Shown here: positions 17,278-25,320 of the stretch, piece after piece | Numbering within the stretch: position 1 is the first letter of the stretch | Layout: the number at the start of each line of letters is the position of its first letter | From: Luteipulveratus mongoliensis | GTDB taxonomy: Bacteria; Actinomycetota; Actinomycetes; Actinomycetales; Dermatophilaceae | Assembly (NCBI RefSeq): GCF_001190945.1 | Contig: NZ_CP011112.1 | Coordinates: forward strand, 4,340,001 to 4,404,000 | Direction: 5' to 3' | DNA length: 64,000 nucleotides | Notes under the pieces: generated by a model | Database searches by the model: none | What the model was told of the DNA's origin: nothing | What the model saw: only the letters and a program-made list of their open reading frames with translations | Program-made: the position numbers and the translations under genes

Positions 17278-17973
17278 ATGAAGCGCACGCGTCGCGGCCT
17301 CGCGATCTCACTGGCCCTGACCATTCCTCTGGCCCTCAGCGCCTGTGGCGACGACAGCGGTGACGACGCCGCGTCGGGCTCGGCTCCGGCCGCAGCTCCG
17401 ACCTCGAGCGCCGCGGCGGCCGAGACACCGAGCGCTGCTCCGACCTCGTCCGACCCGATGGCCTCCATGTCCCACTCGGACGGCGCCATGGGCGCCTCCG
17501 CGCCGTTCGGTCCCGGCTGCGCAGCTGTCCCGAAGACCGGTAAGGGCTCGTTCTCCGGTATGGCCCAGGACCCGGTGGCGACCGCTGCCAGCAACAACCC
17601 GGCCCTGTCCACGCTCGTCAGCGCCGTCACCAAGGCCGGCCTCGGCGACACGCTGAACAACGCCAAGGACATCACCGTCTTCGCGCCGACGAACGACGCC
17701 TTCAACAAGGTGCCGAAGGCGACCATGGACAAGGCGATGGGTGACCCGAAGGGCTTGCTCACCACGGTCCTGACCGGTCACGTCGTCCCGGGACGCCTGT
17801 CCCCCGACCAGGTCGCGGGCACCCACAAGACGCTGGCGGGCAACTCGATCACGGTCGAGGGCTCCGGTGAGAGCTTCTCGGTGAAGCCGGCCGCCAAGGT
17901 CGTCTGCGGTGACGTGCAGACGTCCAACGCGACCGTCTACATCATTGACTCCGTCCTGCTTCCGGCCAGCTGA
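17278..17973 (+). CDS. fasciclin (FAS1)-domain lipoprotein, MPT83/MPT70-like
   Basis: A secreted lipoprotein of 231 aa. The signal peptide MKRTRRGLAISLALTIPL leads to the lipobox LSAC (Cys about 22), then a 70-residue Ser/Ala/Pro-rich linker, then one FAS1 domain with H1 motif DITVFAPTNDAFNKVPKATM near 143 and H2-like VICGDVQ-type end (VVCGDVQTSNATVYIIDSVL) at the C-terminus. In mycobacteria the FAS1 proteins MPT70 and MPT83 are the main SigK targets, and here the gene sits directly upstream of sigK behind a matching promoter. FAS1 proteins mediate adhesion or protein contacts at the envelope. Confidence 0.9.
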   Translation: MKRTRRGLAISLALTIPLALSACGDDSGDDAASGSAPAAAPTSSAAAAETPSAAPTSSDPMASMSHSDGAMGASAPFGPGCAAVPKTGKGSFSGMAQDPVATAASNNPALSTLVSAVTKAGLGDTLNNAKDITVFAPTNDAFNKVPKATMDKAMGDPKGLLTTVLTGHVVPGRLSPDQVAGTHKTLAGNSITVEGSGESFSVKPAAKVVCGDVQTSNATVYIIDSVLLPAS

Positions 17974-17987
17974 CCTGAGTCCCGACC

Positions 17988-18650
17988 ATGACAACGCTCA
18001 CCGCGCGACGGGCATCCTGGCCCGCGAGTCGTGGTGCATCCGCCATCATGGTCGACATGGCGACGGCGTCCTCCTCACACTCAGCGTGGGGAGACGCCGT
18101 CTCCGTCTCTGATCTGCCTGACCTGCTCGAGGCCGTGGCGCGTGGCGACCAGGCCGCTTTCTCCAGCTTGTACGACACGACAGCGGCCCGCGTACACGGC
18201 TTGGTCGTGCGGGTGCTCGCCGATCCCGCTCAGTCCGAGGAGGTCACCCAGGAGGTGTTCCTCGAGGTCTGGCGGACGGCGTCCCGCTTCGATCGGGGCC
18301 GTGGGTCACCGCTCGGCTGGCTGCTCACCATCGCGCACCGGCGTGCCGTCGACCGGGTGCGCGCCTCCTCGGCGGCGCGGGCTCGCGACGTGACCTACGA
18401 GCGCGAGACGACACCGGCGTCGTACGACACCACTGAGGAGACCGTGTCCGCCCGGCTCGACGCCGAGCGTGTCCGAGCCGCGATGGTGCACCTGACCGAC
18501 ATGCAGCGGGAAGCGGTCGAGCTCGCCTACTTCGGCGGTCGGACGCACACTGAGATCGCCGCGACGCTCGGCATCCCGCTGGGCACCGCGAAGTCCCGTA
18601 TCCGTGACGGCCTGACCAGGCTGCGCGACCACATCGGAGGTGAACGATGA
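17988..18650 (+). CDS. sigK: ECF sigma factor, SigK family
   Basis: A 220-residue ECF sigma factor. Region 2 runs from LLEAVARGDQAAFSSLYD to EEVTQEVFLEVWRTASRFD with GWLLTIAHRRAVDRVR, and region 4 is MQREAVELAYFGGRTHTEIA to GTAKSRIRDGLTRLR. Its stop overlaps the rskA start (ATGA), and fasciclin and molybdopterin-oxidoreductase genes precede it, the context of SigK. The N-terminus is uncertain: ATG 17988 is the longest choice, ATG 18048 or 18057 would remove 20-23 unconserved residues, and none has a clear ribosome site. It is probably released from RskA by regulated proteolysis or redox change, as known for the family. Confidence 0.88.
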   Translation: MTTLTARRASWPASRGASAIMVDMATASSSHSAWGDAVSVSDLPDLLEAVARGDQAAFSSLYDTTAARVHGLVVRVLADPAQSEEVTQEVFLEVWRTASRFDRGRGSPLGWLLTIAHRRAVDRVRASSAARARDVTYERETTPASYDTTEETVSARLDAERVRAAMVHLTDMQREAVELAYFGGRTHTEIAATLGIPLGTAKSRIRDGLTRLRDHIGGER

Positions 18651-19384
18651 ACGACGACCTGCATGAGCTTGCCGCCGCGTACGCCCTGGATGCGGTCGAC
18701 GACATCGAGCGCGCAGCCTTCGAACGTCACCTGCGCACCTGCGCGCGCTGCCAGGAGGAGGTCGCGTCGTACGACGACGTGGTCCTCGCACTGGCCGACT
18801 CCGCCCCTGCCGTCACCCCGGCGCCGTCGCTGAAGTCCAGTCTCATGGACCAGATCGAGGCGGAGCCGCAGATCGCCGCGCGTCACAGGGCGACGGTGAG
18901 CCTTGAGGCCGCGCCGCGCCACGAGGCCCCGACACGCCACCAGTCCTGGCTCTCCCGGTCTCGGATCCTGGTGGCTGCCGCCGCCGTGGCCCTCCTGGCC
19001 GTCGTCGGCGTCGCCGCCACCCAGCCCTGGGAGCAGCCGACATCGGTCGCCTCGATCTCGCCCGCCCAACGTGTCATGCTCGCCCAGGACGCCCAGCAGC
19101 GCGTCGCCACCATCGGCCAGGCACGACTCGTGGTCACCACCTCACGCTCGGAGGGTGCGTCCGCGGTGCAGACGGAGCGCATGCCCGCCGCGCCGGCCGG
19201 TCACGCCTACCAGGCGTGGTTCCTCGACCAGTCCGGTGCGCCGCGCTCTGCAGGGCTGATGTCCGGCGCTGAGCCCCAGCTGCTCACCGGCAAGCCGGGC
19301 TCGACCCTGGCCGTCACCGTCGAACCCGCGGGCGGCTCCGCTGCGCCGACGACCACGCCCCTGGTCGAGGTCTCCCTGGTATGA
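18647..19384 (+). CDS. rskA: anti-sigma-K factor RskA
   Basis: A 245-residue single-pass membrane anti-sigma factor. The N-terminal cytoplasmic anti-sigma domain (LHELAAAYALDAVDDIERAAFERHL) has a zinc-type HLRTCARCQEE near residue 25. A membrane helix (ILVAAAAVALLAVVGVAAT) lies at about 107-125, followed by an extracytoplasmic RskA domain with QAWFLDQSGAPRSAGLM. It starts inside the sigK stop (ATGA), so the two are translationally coupled. The stop in turn overlaps the DUF389 gene start. Confidence 0.9.
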   Translation: MNDDLHELAAAYALDAVDDIERAAFERHLRTCARCQEEVASYDDVVLALADSAPAVTPAPSLKSSLMDQIEAEPQIAARHRATVSLEAAPRHEAPTRHQSWLSRSRILVAAAAVALLAVVGVAATQPWEQPTSVASISPAQRVMLAQDAQQRVATIGQARLVVTTSRSEGASAVQTERMPAAPAGHAYQAWFLDQSGAPRSAGLMSGAEPQLLTGKPGSTLAVTVEPAGGSAAPTTTPLVEVSLV

Positions 19385-20346
19385 GCGGTCTGGTCCACCT
19401 GCGCCTCACGGTGCCGACGGACCTGAGCGACGTCGTACGCCGTCAACTGGCCGATCATGACTGCGCGACCAATCTCGTCCTCCTGCCTGGAGCGGCGCTC
19501 AAGCCGCAGGGCGATGTGATCGAGGCCGACGTGGCGCGGGAGAGCGCCAGCGACATCGTCGACGCCCTGACCGCGACCGGTCTGGCCGACCGAGGCGGGA
19601 TCGCGCTCTCGGAACCGATCAGCACGCCGTTCGCCGCGGCACGTCGACTTCAGGAGATCGCCCCCGGTGACGCCGACGACGCGGTGATCTGGAGCTCCAT
19701 CCTGGACGAGGCCGAGATGTCGAGCCGGCCCACCGTGTCCTTCCACGTCTTCCTGGTCCTGGCGACCGTGCTGGCCGCGATCGCGGTCATCACCGACTCC
19801 TCGGTGCTCGTGGTCGGTGCGATGGTCGTCGGTCCCGAGTTCGCCTCGATCGCCGCGGTGTGCACCGGGCTCGTGCTGGGACGGCCTCATCTGGCCGCCC
19901 GCAGCCTGGCGCTTCTCGTCTTCTCGTTCGCCTTCGCCATCGTTGTGGTGGCCGTGCTGGCCGTGATCGCGGCGGCGACCGGGCTGGTCACCGAGGAGAT
20001 GGTGACGCGGCCGCGCCCCCAAACCGGCTTCATCTGGCACCCCGACCGCTGGTCGTTCATCGTGGCGATTGTCGCGGGTGCGGCCGGTGTCCTGGCGATG
20101 GCGACGCAGAAGAGCAACGCCATGGTCGGCGTGTTCATCTCGGTGACCACGGTGCCTGCGGCGGGCAACCTCGCGCTCGGTCTCGCCCTCGTCGACCGGC
20201 ACGAGATCCAGGGCAGCGCAGCACAGCTGGGCATCAACATCGTCGGGATGCTGGTGGCCGGCGTCGCGACGATTGCGGTGCTGCGCCTCTTCTGGGTTCG
20301 CATCGTGACCGTGTCTGAGCGGCTGTTCCACGCGAGCTTCGGCTGA
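19381..20346 (+). CDS. DUF389 (TIGR00341-like) membrane protein
   Basis: A 321-residue protein with an N-terminal soluble part of about 110 residues and a DUF389 membrane domain of roughly six helices: LATVLAAIAVITDSSVLVVG with GAMVVGPEFASI near 145, then VFISVTTVPAAGNLALGLAL near 255. The family's function is not established. It starts at the last codon of rskA (ATGA overlap), so it is expressed with the sigK-rskA transcript; a link to the SigK response is inference from that coupling. Confidence 0.85.
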   Translation: MSGLVHLRLTVPTDLSDVVRRQLADHDCATNLVLLPGAALKPQGDVIEADVARESASDIVDALTATGLADRGGIALSEPISTPFAAARRLQEIAPGDADDAVIWSSILDEAEMSSRPTVSFHVFLVLATVLAAIAVITDSSVLVVGAMVVGPEFASIAAVCTGLVLGRPHLAARSLALLVFSFAFAIVVVAVLAVIAAATGLVTEEMVTRPRPQTGFIWHPDRWSFIVAIVAGAAGVLAMATQKSNAMVGVFISVTTVPAAGNLALGLALVDRHEIQGSAAQLGINIVGMLVAGVATIAVLRLFWVRIVTVSERLFHASFG

Positions 20347-20408
20347 CCGTCGGGGCGTGTCAGTCACGTGGACCGTGCCCTGTCGGTACGCCCTGACAGG
20401 CTGCCCGC

Positions 20409-21611
20409 ATGGAGAACCTCATCGGCCTGGTGACCGGACTCGTCCTCGGGACGGCGCTCGCCTGGGCGTGGCTACGGCAGGCGCACGCCGTGCGCTCGGC
20501 CGCCCTGCTCACCGAGCGTGACCTGCTGCGCGAGCGCGTGGTTGACCTCGAGGCAGCGGTCAGCGACGACGCCCAGACCGCATCCGTGCTGATGCCGCTG
20601 CAGGACGCGCTCGGCCGGGTCGAGCGGCAGGTCACCACGTTGGAGAGGGACCGGGTCGAGCAGTTCGGTGAGCTGGCCGGACGGCTCACTGATGTGGCTG
20701 CCAGCACGGCCGCGCTCCGCGATCAGACCGCATCTCTCGCCGGCGCCCTCAACTCCTCGACAACCCGCGGCACGTGGGGCGAGGTCCAGCTCCGCCGCGT
20801 GCTGGAGCATGCCGGGATGCTTGCGCACTGCGACTTCGACGAGCAGGTGAGCGCGTCGACCCGCCATGACGCGCGCGTACGACCGGACGTGGTCGTCCGG
20901 CTGCCGGGCGACAAGGTGCTCGTCATCGACAGCAAGGCTCCGATGACAGCGTTCATGGCGGCCCAGGCCGATGAGCTGACGGCTGCGCAACGATCGACGA
21001 AGCTCGTCGAGCACGCCCGCCAGCTGCGCGGTCACATCGACGGGTTGGCCGCCAAGGAGTACTGGTCGGCGTTCAGCACCACGCCGGAGATGGTGGTCTG
21101 CTTCGTCCCGGGTGACGCCATCCTCGTAGCCGCACTGGCGGCCGACCCTGGTCTCCTTGACCGGGCCATGAGCCGTCGCATCGTGCTCGCTTCGCCCAGC
21201 ACGCTGATGGCGCTGCTGCGGTCGGTCGCGTTCGCCTGGCAGCAGGAGGCGCTGTCGGGCAGCGCGCGCGAGCTGTTGGCGCTGGGCAAGGAGCTCTACG
21301 CCCGGCTGGCCACTCTGGGCAGGCACACCTCCGAAATGGGCGCTGCGCTGCGCCGCTCGGTGGAGACCTACAACGCGATGGTCGGGTCACTGGAGTCACG
21401 CGTGCTCGTGACGGCTCGGCGGATGAGCGAGCTCGACCTGACCGCGGATCCGCTCGAGGTCGTGCGGCCGGTCGAGACTGCAGCGCGTCCCCTGACCGCG
21501 CAGGAGCTGATCGACGCTCTCGACGACGATGTCGCCCGACCGCAGCTCGACCTGGATGTCGCTGCGCCGCAACGGGATTCGAGCGTCGAGCGACGCAGCG
21601 ACACCGCCTGA
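20409..21611 (+). CDS. rmuC: DNA recombination protein RmuC
   Basis: A 400-residue RmuC-family protein. It has an N-terminal membrane-anchor-like helix (LIGLVTGLVLGTALAWAWL), a coiled-coil region at about 35-110, and the conserved core TRGTWGEVQLRRVLEHAGML, PDVVVRLPGDKVLVIDSKAP and VVCFVPGDAILVAALAADPG, related to restriction-endonuclease-like folds. In E. coli RmuC limits short inverted-repeat recombination. ATG 20409 follows a CAGGCT by six bases, close to the -10 pattern seen elsewhere here. It is followed by repeats at 21.62 kb and a convergent thioredoxin gene. Confidence 0.92.
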   Translation: MENLIGLVTGLVLGTALAWAWLRQAHAVRSAALLTERDLLRERVVDLEAAVSDDAQTASVLMPLQDALGRVERQVTTLERDRVEQFGELAGRLTDVAASTAALRDQTASLAGALNSSTTRGTWGEVQLRRVLEHAGMLAHCDFDEQVSASTRHDARVRPDVVVRLPGDKVLVIDSKAPMTAFMAAQADELTAAQRSTKLVEHARQLRGHIDGLAAKEYWSAFSTTPEMVVCFVPGDAILVAALAADPGLLDRAMSRRIVLASPSTLMALLRSVAFAWQQEALSGSARELLALGKELYARLATLGRHTSEMGAALRRSVETYNAMVGSLESRVLVTARRMSELDLTADPLEVVRPVETAARPLTAQELIDALDDDVARPQLDLDVAAPQRDSSVERRSDTA

Positions 21612-21622
21612 GCAATAAGGAC

Positions 21623-21719
21623 CTGCTCACTGGTCAACTGAAGCAATGAGTATCTGCTCACTGGTCAGCTGAGCAGAGTTCTGGCCGCGGTGGACCCTGC
21701 CGACGTGACCAGTGAGCAG
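21623..21719. repeat. three copies of a 14-bp motif, two direct and one inverted
   Basis: CTGCTCACTGGTCA occurs at 21623-21636 and 21654-21667 and inverted at 21706-21719, all exact. The second and third copies share a longer TGAGTA-n-CTGCTCACTGGTCA core. The second and third copies can form a 14-bp stem with a 38-nt loop between the convergent rmuC and thioredoxin genes. A bidirectional terminator or a regulator site cluster are both possible. Confidence 0.6.
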
Positions 21720-21754
21720 CTACTCAGTCGCGGCCGGTCCGCCCGACCCGGGTC

Positions 21755-22114
21755 TCAGCGCGCGGCGAGTGCGGGCAGGTGCTCGGCGAGCGCGCGAAGG
21801 ACCACCGGCTTCGATCGAGCACCCACGATGCTGGCGACCAGGTGACCACCGACGTACAGCTGAAGAGTCGGCAGTCCGAGCACTCCGGTGGCGCGCATCG
21901 TTTCGGGGTTGCGGTCGCCGTCGAGCGCCACCACTGCCAGCTGGTCTGCGTGGTCATGGGCGATCTGCTCGACGACCGGACTCATCATCCGGCAGGGGCC
22001 GCACCAGTCCGCCCAGAACTCAACCAGCACAGGCGTTTTCGAGGCCAGCACGACCTCGGCGAAATCGGCATCGGTGACCGGTGTCAGAGCAGGTGCGACA
22101 GACAGTGCGGACAT
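21755..22114 (-). CDS. trxA: thioredoxin
   Basis: A 119-residue thioredoxin with active site WCGPC near residue 35, inside FWADWCGPCRMMSPVVEQ, and the cis-Pro loop VLGLPTLQLYVGG near 80. It is a disulfide reductase of the cytoplasm. ATG 22114 is chosen because GAAGGAGA lies 5 nt upstream; an in-frame GTG at 22141 overlaps the merR stop and has no site. It follows the merR gene directly, so the regulator probably controls it in one transcript. Confidence 0.92.
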   Translation of the reverse strand: MSALSVAPALTPVTDADFAEVVLASKTPVLVEFWADWCGPCRMMSPVVEQIAHDHADQLAVVALDGDRNPETMRATGVLGLPTLQLYVGGHLVASIVGARSKPVVLRALAEHLPALAAR

Positions 22115-22137
22115 GAGCTCTCCTTCATCATGAGTGA

Positions 22138-22596
22138 TCACCGGCTCGGATCGAGCTGGTGCGCGGAGAGCTCACACAGTGGTTCGGCGACGGCACGGTC
22201 GCGCAACGCGTCGTCCACACCGTCGCGCAACGCGTCGTCAACACGGTCGCGCAATGCGTCGTCCAGCTGAGCCTGCAGCTCGTGCCGGACCTGCTGCATG
22301 GTGTCGAGATAGACGTCGACCTCCTGCAGCTTGCGTCGGTAGACCGCGATCGAGTCTGCGCAGATCCCAGCGCTCTCGTGGCCCGCCCGCAGACAGTCCA
22401 CGAAGGGCTGGGTCTCGGCGAGCGTGAAGCCCAGATCGACCAGCGACCGGATCTCACGCACCGCGCGCACATCGGACTCGTCGTACGTGCGATAGCCGTT
22501 GCTGTCCCGCTCGGCCCGGATCAGACCGAGGGACTCGTAGTGCCGCAGCGTGCGCGTCGTGACTCCGACCCGCGCGCCCAGCTCACCGATTCGCAT
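22138..22596 (-). CDS. MerR-family regulator of the thioredoxin operon
   Basis: A 152-residue MerR protein with winged helix MRIGELGARVGVTTRTLRHY (residues 1-20) and RTYDESDVRAVREIRSLVDL, then the dimerisation helix. The C-terminal part has one Cys (AGICADSI) and three copies of an 8-residue unit (DDALRDRV, DDALRDGV, DDALRDRA). GGAGGTG before ATG 22596 sets the start; the longer frame to 22719 has no MerR character. The single Cys and the thioredoxin partner suggest redox or thiol sensing, which is inference. Its promoter has the MerR-type 19-base spacer. Confidence 0.87.
   Translation of the reverse strand: MRIGELGARVGVTTRTLRHYESLGLIRAERDSNGYRTYDESDVRAVREIRSLVDLGFTLAETQPFVDCLRAGHESAGICADSIAVYRRKLQEVDVYLDTMQQVRHELQAQLDDALRDRVDDALRDGVDDALRDRAVAEPLCELSAHQLDPSR
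22196..22267. repeat. three tandem 24-bp repeats inside merR
   Basis: Units at 22196-22219, 22220-22243 and 22244-22267 differ by only a few bases and each encodes eight residues of the VDDALRDR type on the minus strand. The unit length keeps the frame, so copy-number changes would lengthen or shorten a C-terminal helix without breaking the gene. Confidence 0.8.
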
Positions 22597-22615
22597 GCGT
22601 GCACCTCCGTCTCCG

Positions 22616-22646
22616 ACGCTAGACATTGACGTCGACGACAAGGCAA
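22616..22646 (-). promoter_or_regulatory. MerR-type promoter with 19-bp spacer and dyad
   Basis: On the minus strand TTGCCT (22641-22646) and TAGCGT (22616-22621) are separated by 19 bases, the over-long spacer typical of MerR-activated promoters. The spacer holds the near-perfect palindrome TTGTCGTCGACGTCAA (22626-22641). This predicts autoregulation of merR-trxA. Confidence 0.6.
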
Positions 22647-22769
22647 GCACTGACGTACGACATGCCTGACCCGCGCTCACGCCCGCCGGTCGACCGTCAC
22701 GTCGCTCTGGACGAGCCACGCTGCTCTTGTCGCGTGACTGATCGAGAACAGCGCCAGGGTCGGGACGAC

Positions 22770-23798
22770 TTAGTGCAGTGAGCCGGCGTCGTGGCGGACC
22801 TTGCCCGCCTCACTGCCGTCCCGGGCCTTGAGGTCGCGGCGCAGCTCGTTGGGCAGCGCGAACAGCAGGCTCTCCTCGGCCGCAGTCACCGCGGCCACGT
22901 CCTCGTAGCCGCGCTGCGCGAGGTAGTCCAGCACGTCGCGCACCAGCACTTCCGGCACCGAGGCGCCGGAGGTGACGCCGACCGTGGTGACTCCCTCGAG
23001 CCAGGCCTCGTCGATCTCGTCGGCGTAGTCGACCAGGTGGCCGTCCTTGGCACCGTGCTCGACCGCCACCTCGACCAGGCGCACGGAGTTGGAGGAGTTG
23101 GTGGAGCCGACCACGATCATCAGGTCGGTCTCGGGTGCCATCTGCTTGACGGCCAGCTGGCGGTTCTGGGTGGCGTAGCAGATGTCGTCGCTGGGCGGAT
23201 CCTGCAGCTTGGGGAACTTCTCCCGCAGCCGGCGTACGGTCTCCATCGTCTCGTCGACCGAGAGGGTGGTCTGGGACAGCCAGACGACCTTGTCCGGGTC
23301 GCGGACCTCGACCTCGTCGACGTGCTCTGGACTCTGTACGAGGGTGATGTGCTCGGGCGCCTCGCCCGAGGTGCCCACGACCTCCTCATGACCTTCGTGG
23401 CCGATGAGCAGGATGTCGAAGTCGTCGTTGGCGAAGCGGACGGCTTCGCGGTGCACCTTGGTCACTAGGGGGCAGGTGGCGTCGATCGTCTTGAGGCTCA
23501 GCTGCTTGGCCTCGTCGTGGACGACTGGGGCGACGCCGTGCGCCGAGAAGATCACCGTCGCACCCTCAGGCACCTCGTCGGTCTCGTCGACGAAGATCGC
23601 GCCGCGCTTCTCCAGCGTCGTCACCACGTGCTTGTTGTGCACGATCTGTTTGCGGACGTAGACCGGTGGACCGTAGAGGTCCAGCGCCTTCTCCACCGTG
23701 ACGACCGCTCGATCGACCCCCGCGCAGTAGCCGCGCGGCGCTGCGAGCAGCACCCGCTTGGTGTCGGTCTGCGCCTGGTCAGTCGTGGGTGCAGTCAT
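22770..23798 (-). CDS. ispH: 4-hydroxy-3-methylbut-2-enyl diphosphate reductase
   Basis: Last enzyme of the MEP isoprenoid pathway, a [4Fe-4S] enzyme making IPP and DMAPP. The three cluster Cys are visible in [15 protein letters not shown] near residue 25, [13 protein letters not shown] near 108 and [14 protein letters not shown] near 205. Substrate-site motifs IFSAHGVAP and [16 protein letters not shown] are intact. Length (342 aa) is normal. ATG 23798 lies seven bases behind a TACCAT -10, so a leaderless mRNA is likely; ATG 23807 is the alternative. Monocistronic; no other MEP gene is nearby. Confidence 0.95.
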   Translation of the reverse strand: MTAPTTDQAQTDTKRVLLAAPRGYCAGVDRAVVTVEKALDLYGPPVYVRKQIVHNKHVVTTLEKRGAIFVDETDEVPEGATVIFSAHGVAPVVHDEAKQLSLKTIDATCPLVTKVHREAVRFANDDFDILLIGHEGHEEVVGTSGEAPEHITLVQSPEHVDEVEVRDPDKVVWLSQTTLSVDETMETVRRLREKFPKLQDPPSDDICYATQNRQLAVKQMAPETDLMIVVGSTNSSNSVRLVEVAVEHGAKDGHLVDYADEIDEAWLEGVTTVGVTSGASVPEVLVRDVLDYLAQRGYEDVAAVTAAEESLLFALPNELRRDLKARDGSEAGKVRHDAGSLH

Positions 23799-23841
23799 GC
23801 GCTCCATGGTAGGTGGGTCCTGAGCAACGGCCGACTCAGGT

Positions 23842-25122
23842 TCAACGGGTGGCCAACCGGACCCGGAAGTCGGCCGGCACGAGCAGCCCCGCGAAGTGCT
23901 CCCGCGGCGGTGTCACAGCTGTGAGGTCGAAGCGCTGCAGCAACCAGCAGGTGATCAGCGTCAGCTGCAGCATCCCGAGCTGGGCGCCGACGCAAACCCG
24001 CGGGCCGGCACCGAACGGGATGTACGTGTGGCGCACGGGCGCCGGCGCACCGGCCAGCCAGCGGTCGATCACGAAGTCCTGCGGATCCGACCAGTACCGC
24101 TCATCGCGGTGCAGGAGGTAGGGACTGAACACGACCTCGGTGCCGGCTTTCAGCTGCCATGACCCCAGCGTGGTGTCGTGCCGCGCATGCCGACCGATCA
24201 GCCAGGTCGGCGGGTGGCGGCGCAGCGTCTCGCGGACGAAGGCCGTGGTCAGCGCGAGGTCGGCCGTCTCGGGCCGATCGCGATCCAGCGCGTCGACCTC
24301 GTCGCGCAGGCGGGCGGTCAGCTCGGTCTGCTCGATCAGCGCCGCGACGATCCAGGTCATGGCCGCAGCGGGTACGCCGTAGCCCGCCATCAGCACACCA
24401 CGCACGAACCGCTGGGCACCCTCATGGCTCACCTCTGGGGCTGCACCGAGCAGCTGGTCGAGCAGGTCACGCGGCTGGTGCTCTGCGCTCGCCGCGGTCG
24501 TCAGCTCATCGTGGCGGGTGCGTACGACCTCGCCCAGCCGGTCCATCAGCTCGGTCCGCAGGTCGACGAAGGTTCGCGTACGTCGGGTCGGCAACCAGGA
24601 AGGCAACCGGTACGACGTCCCGCCGACGGGCACGAGGGCCGCGGTGTTCGCCGCGACCAGCTCGGGCACGCCGGCGGCGCTGTGTCCGAGGCAGAAGTCG
24701 GCGGTCGCCCCGCCCAGCAGCTGCTCCATCGCCGGAAGCAGCTCCAACTCGTCGGAGCCTGCGAACCGGGCGCTGAAGAGGTCGCGCAGCCGGTCGACAT
24801 GACCGCCGACCGCAGAGCGCGACAGCCGGTGCCAGCCGACCCGGCGAGCGCCCATCCACCGGTCGGCGCTGGTCTCAGCGCCGGCCAGGTCACGCTCATC
24901 ACTGAACGGGCTGCCGTCGCCGTCGAAGTCGGTGTTGGTGCGCGCGAGGAGATCGTGGATCAGGTCCGGGTCTCCGAGGAAGATGGTCCGACGGTCGTAG
25001 GAGAACACGTCGCCGTGCTCCGCGTGCGCCTGGCGCAGGAAGCCGACCCGGTCGCGGTCGTACTCCAAGGTGTTCCCGAGCAGCCACGAGGACCGCGGTC
25101 CCGGCGGACGTTCAGTTCTCAT
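23842..25122 (-). CDS. cytochrome P450, candidate peptide-crosslinking enzyme
   Basis: A soluble P450 of 426 aa. The heme Cys is C377 in [14 protein letters not shown], and the ExxR pair is E298-R301 in RETLRRHPP. The I-helix reads [10 protein letters not shown] at 246-255, so the usual acidic residue plus Thr of A-G-x-D/E-T is missing. P450s that only abstract hydrogen or couple aromatic rings tolerate this, whereas normal monooxygenases rarely do. The gene starts 83 bp downstream of a 26-residue peptide gene and shares its strand, separated by a strong hairpin. I infer it modifies that peptide, for instance by joining Tyr and Trp side chains; this is not shown. GGGCGG lies five bases before ATG 25122. 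Confidence 0.85.
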   Translation of the reverse strand: MRTERPPGPRSSWLLGNTLEYDRDRVGFLRQAHAEHGDVFSYDRRTIFLGDPDLIHDLLARTNTDFDGDGSPFSDERDLAGAETSADRWMGARRVGWHRLSRSAVGGHVDRLRDLFSARFAGSDELELLPAMEQLLGGATADFCLGHSAAGVPELVAANTAALVPVGGTSYRLPSWLPTRRTRTFVDLRTELMDRLGEVVRTRHDELTTAASAEHQPRDLLDQLLGAAPEVSHEGAQRFVRGVLMAGYGVPAAAMTWIVAALIEQTELTARLRDEVDALDRDRPETADLALTTAFVRETLRRHPPTWLIGRHARHDTTLGSWQLKAGTEVVFSPYLLHRDERYWSDPQDFVIDRWLAGAPAPVRHTYIPFGAGPRVCVGAQLGMLQLTLITCWLLQRFDLTAVTPPREHFAGLLVPADFRVRLATR

Positions 25123-25145
25123 CGCAACCGCCCATCTACATGACG

Positions 25146-25192
25146 GGACCCGTGGACGGACCCTCGCTCAAGCGAGCACCGTCCACGGGTCC
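25146..25192 (-). terminator. strong hairpin between peptide gene 1 and the P450
   Basis: GGACCCGTGGACGG (25146-25159) pairs perfectly with CCGTCCACGGGTCC (25179-25192), and the loop holds a second CTCGCT/AGCGAG stem. No T-tract follows, so it may attenuate read-through or stabilise the short peptide mRNA, as is common after precursor genes. The same outer arm occurs after peptide gene 2. Confidence 0.6.
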
Positions 25193-25205
25193 GATCGTCA
25201 GGAAA

Positions 25206-25286
25206 TCAGTTCCAGTAGGTGTAACGACCACCGAGCTGCGTACGTCCGGTAGCGCGAGCAACAACCTGCTTGACGAGCTTGGCCAT
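25206..25286 (-). CDS. 26-residue peptide 1, candidate RiPP precursor
   Basis: A small gene starting MAKLVKQVVARATGRTQLGG and ending RYTYWN. GAGGAG lies six bases before ATG 25286. It matches peptide 2 at 22 of 26 residues (differences V9I, Q17R, T23V, N26G), while seven other codons differ silently, so the protein sequence is conserved. The basic N-terminal part looks like a leader, and the tail Y-x-Y-W carries the aromatic residues that P450s join in biarylitide and cittilin-type peptides. It is followed by the P450 gene. Alternative: a regulatory upstream ORF. The modification is inferred. Confidence 0.7.
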   Translation of the reverse strand: MAKLVKQVVARATGRTQLGGRYTYWN

Positions 25287-25305
25287 AACCGTCTCCTCAC
25301 GAAAT

Positions 25306-25320
25306 GTGTGTCTGGCACAC
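25306..25320. promoter_or_regulatory. operator-like palindrome before peptide gene 1
   Basis: GTGTGTCTGGCACAC, 15 bp with one mismatch between its arms, 20 nt upstream of the ATG and just before the ribosome site. It is the counterpart of the perfect palindrome at 26870-26884. It could be a repressor site or an mRNA hairpin. Confidence 0.55.

Noticed and set aside
21623-21719. Possible phage attachment site from direct repeats
   Set aside because: No integrase, tRNA gene or prophage genes are nearby, and one copy is inverted.
25206-25286. Peptide 1 as a translational attenuator of the P450 gene
   Set aside because: A paralogue stands before a different gene, the protein sequence is conserved over silent changes, and a hairpin and 83 bp separate it from the P450. 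The idea is kept as an alternative but not preferred.
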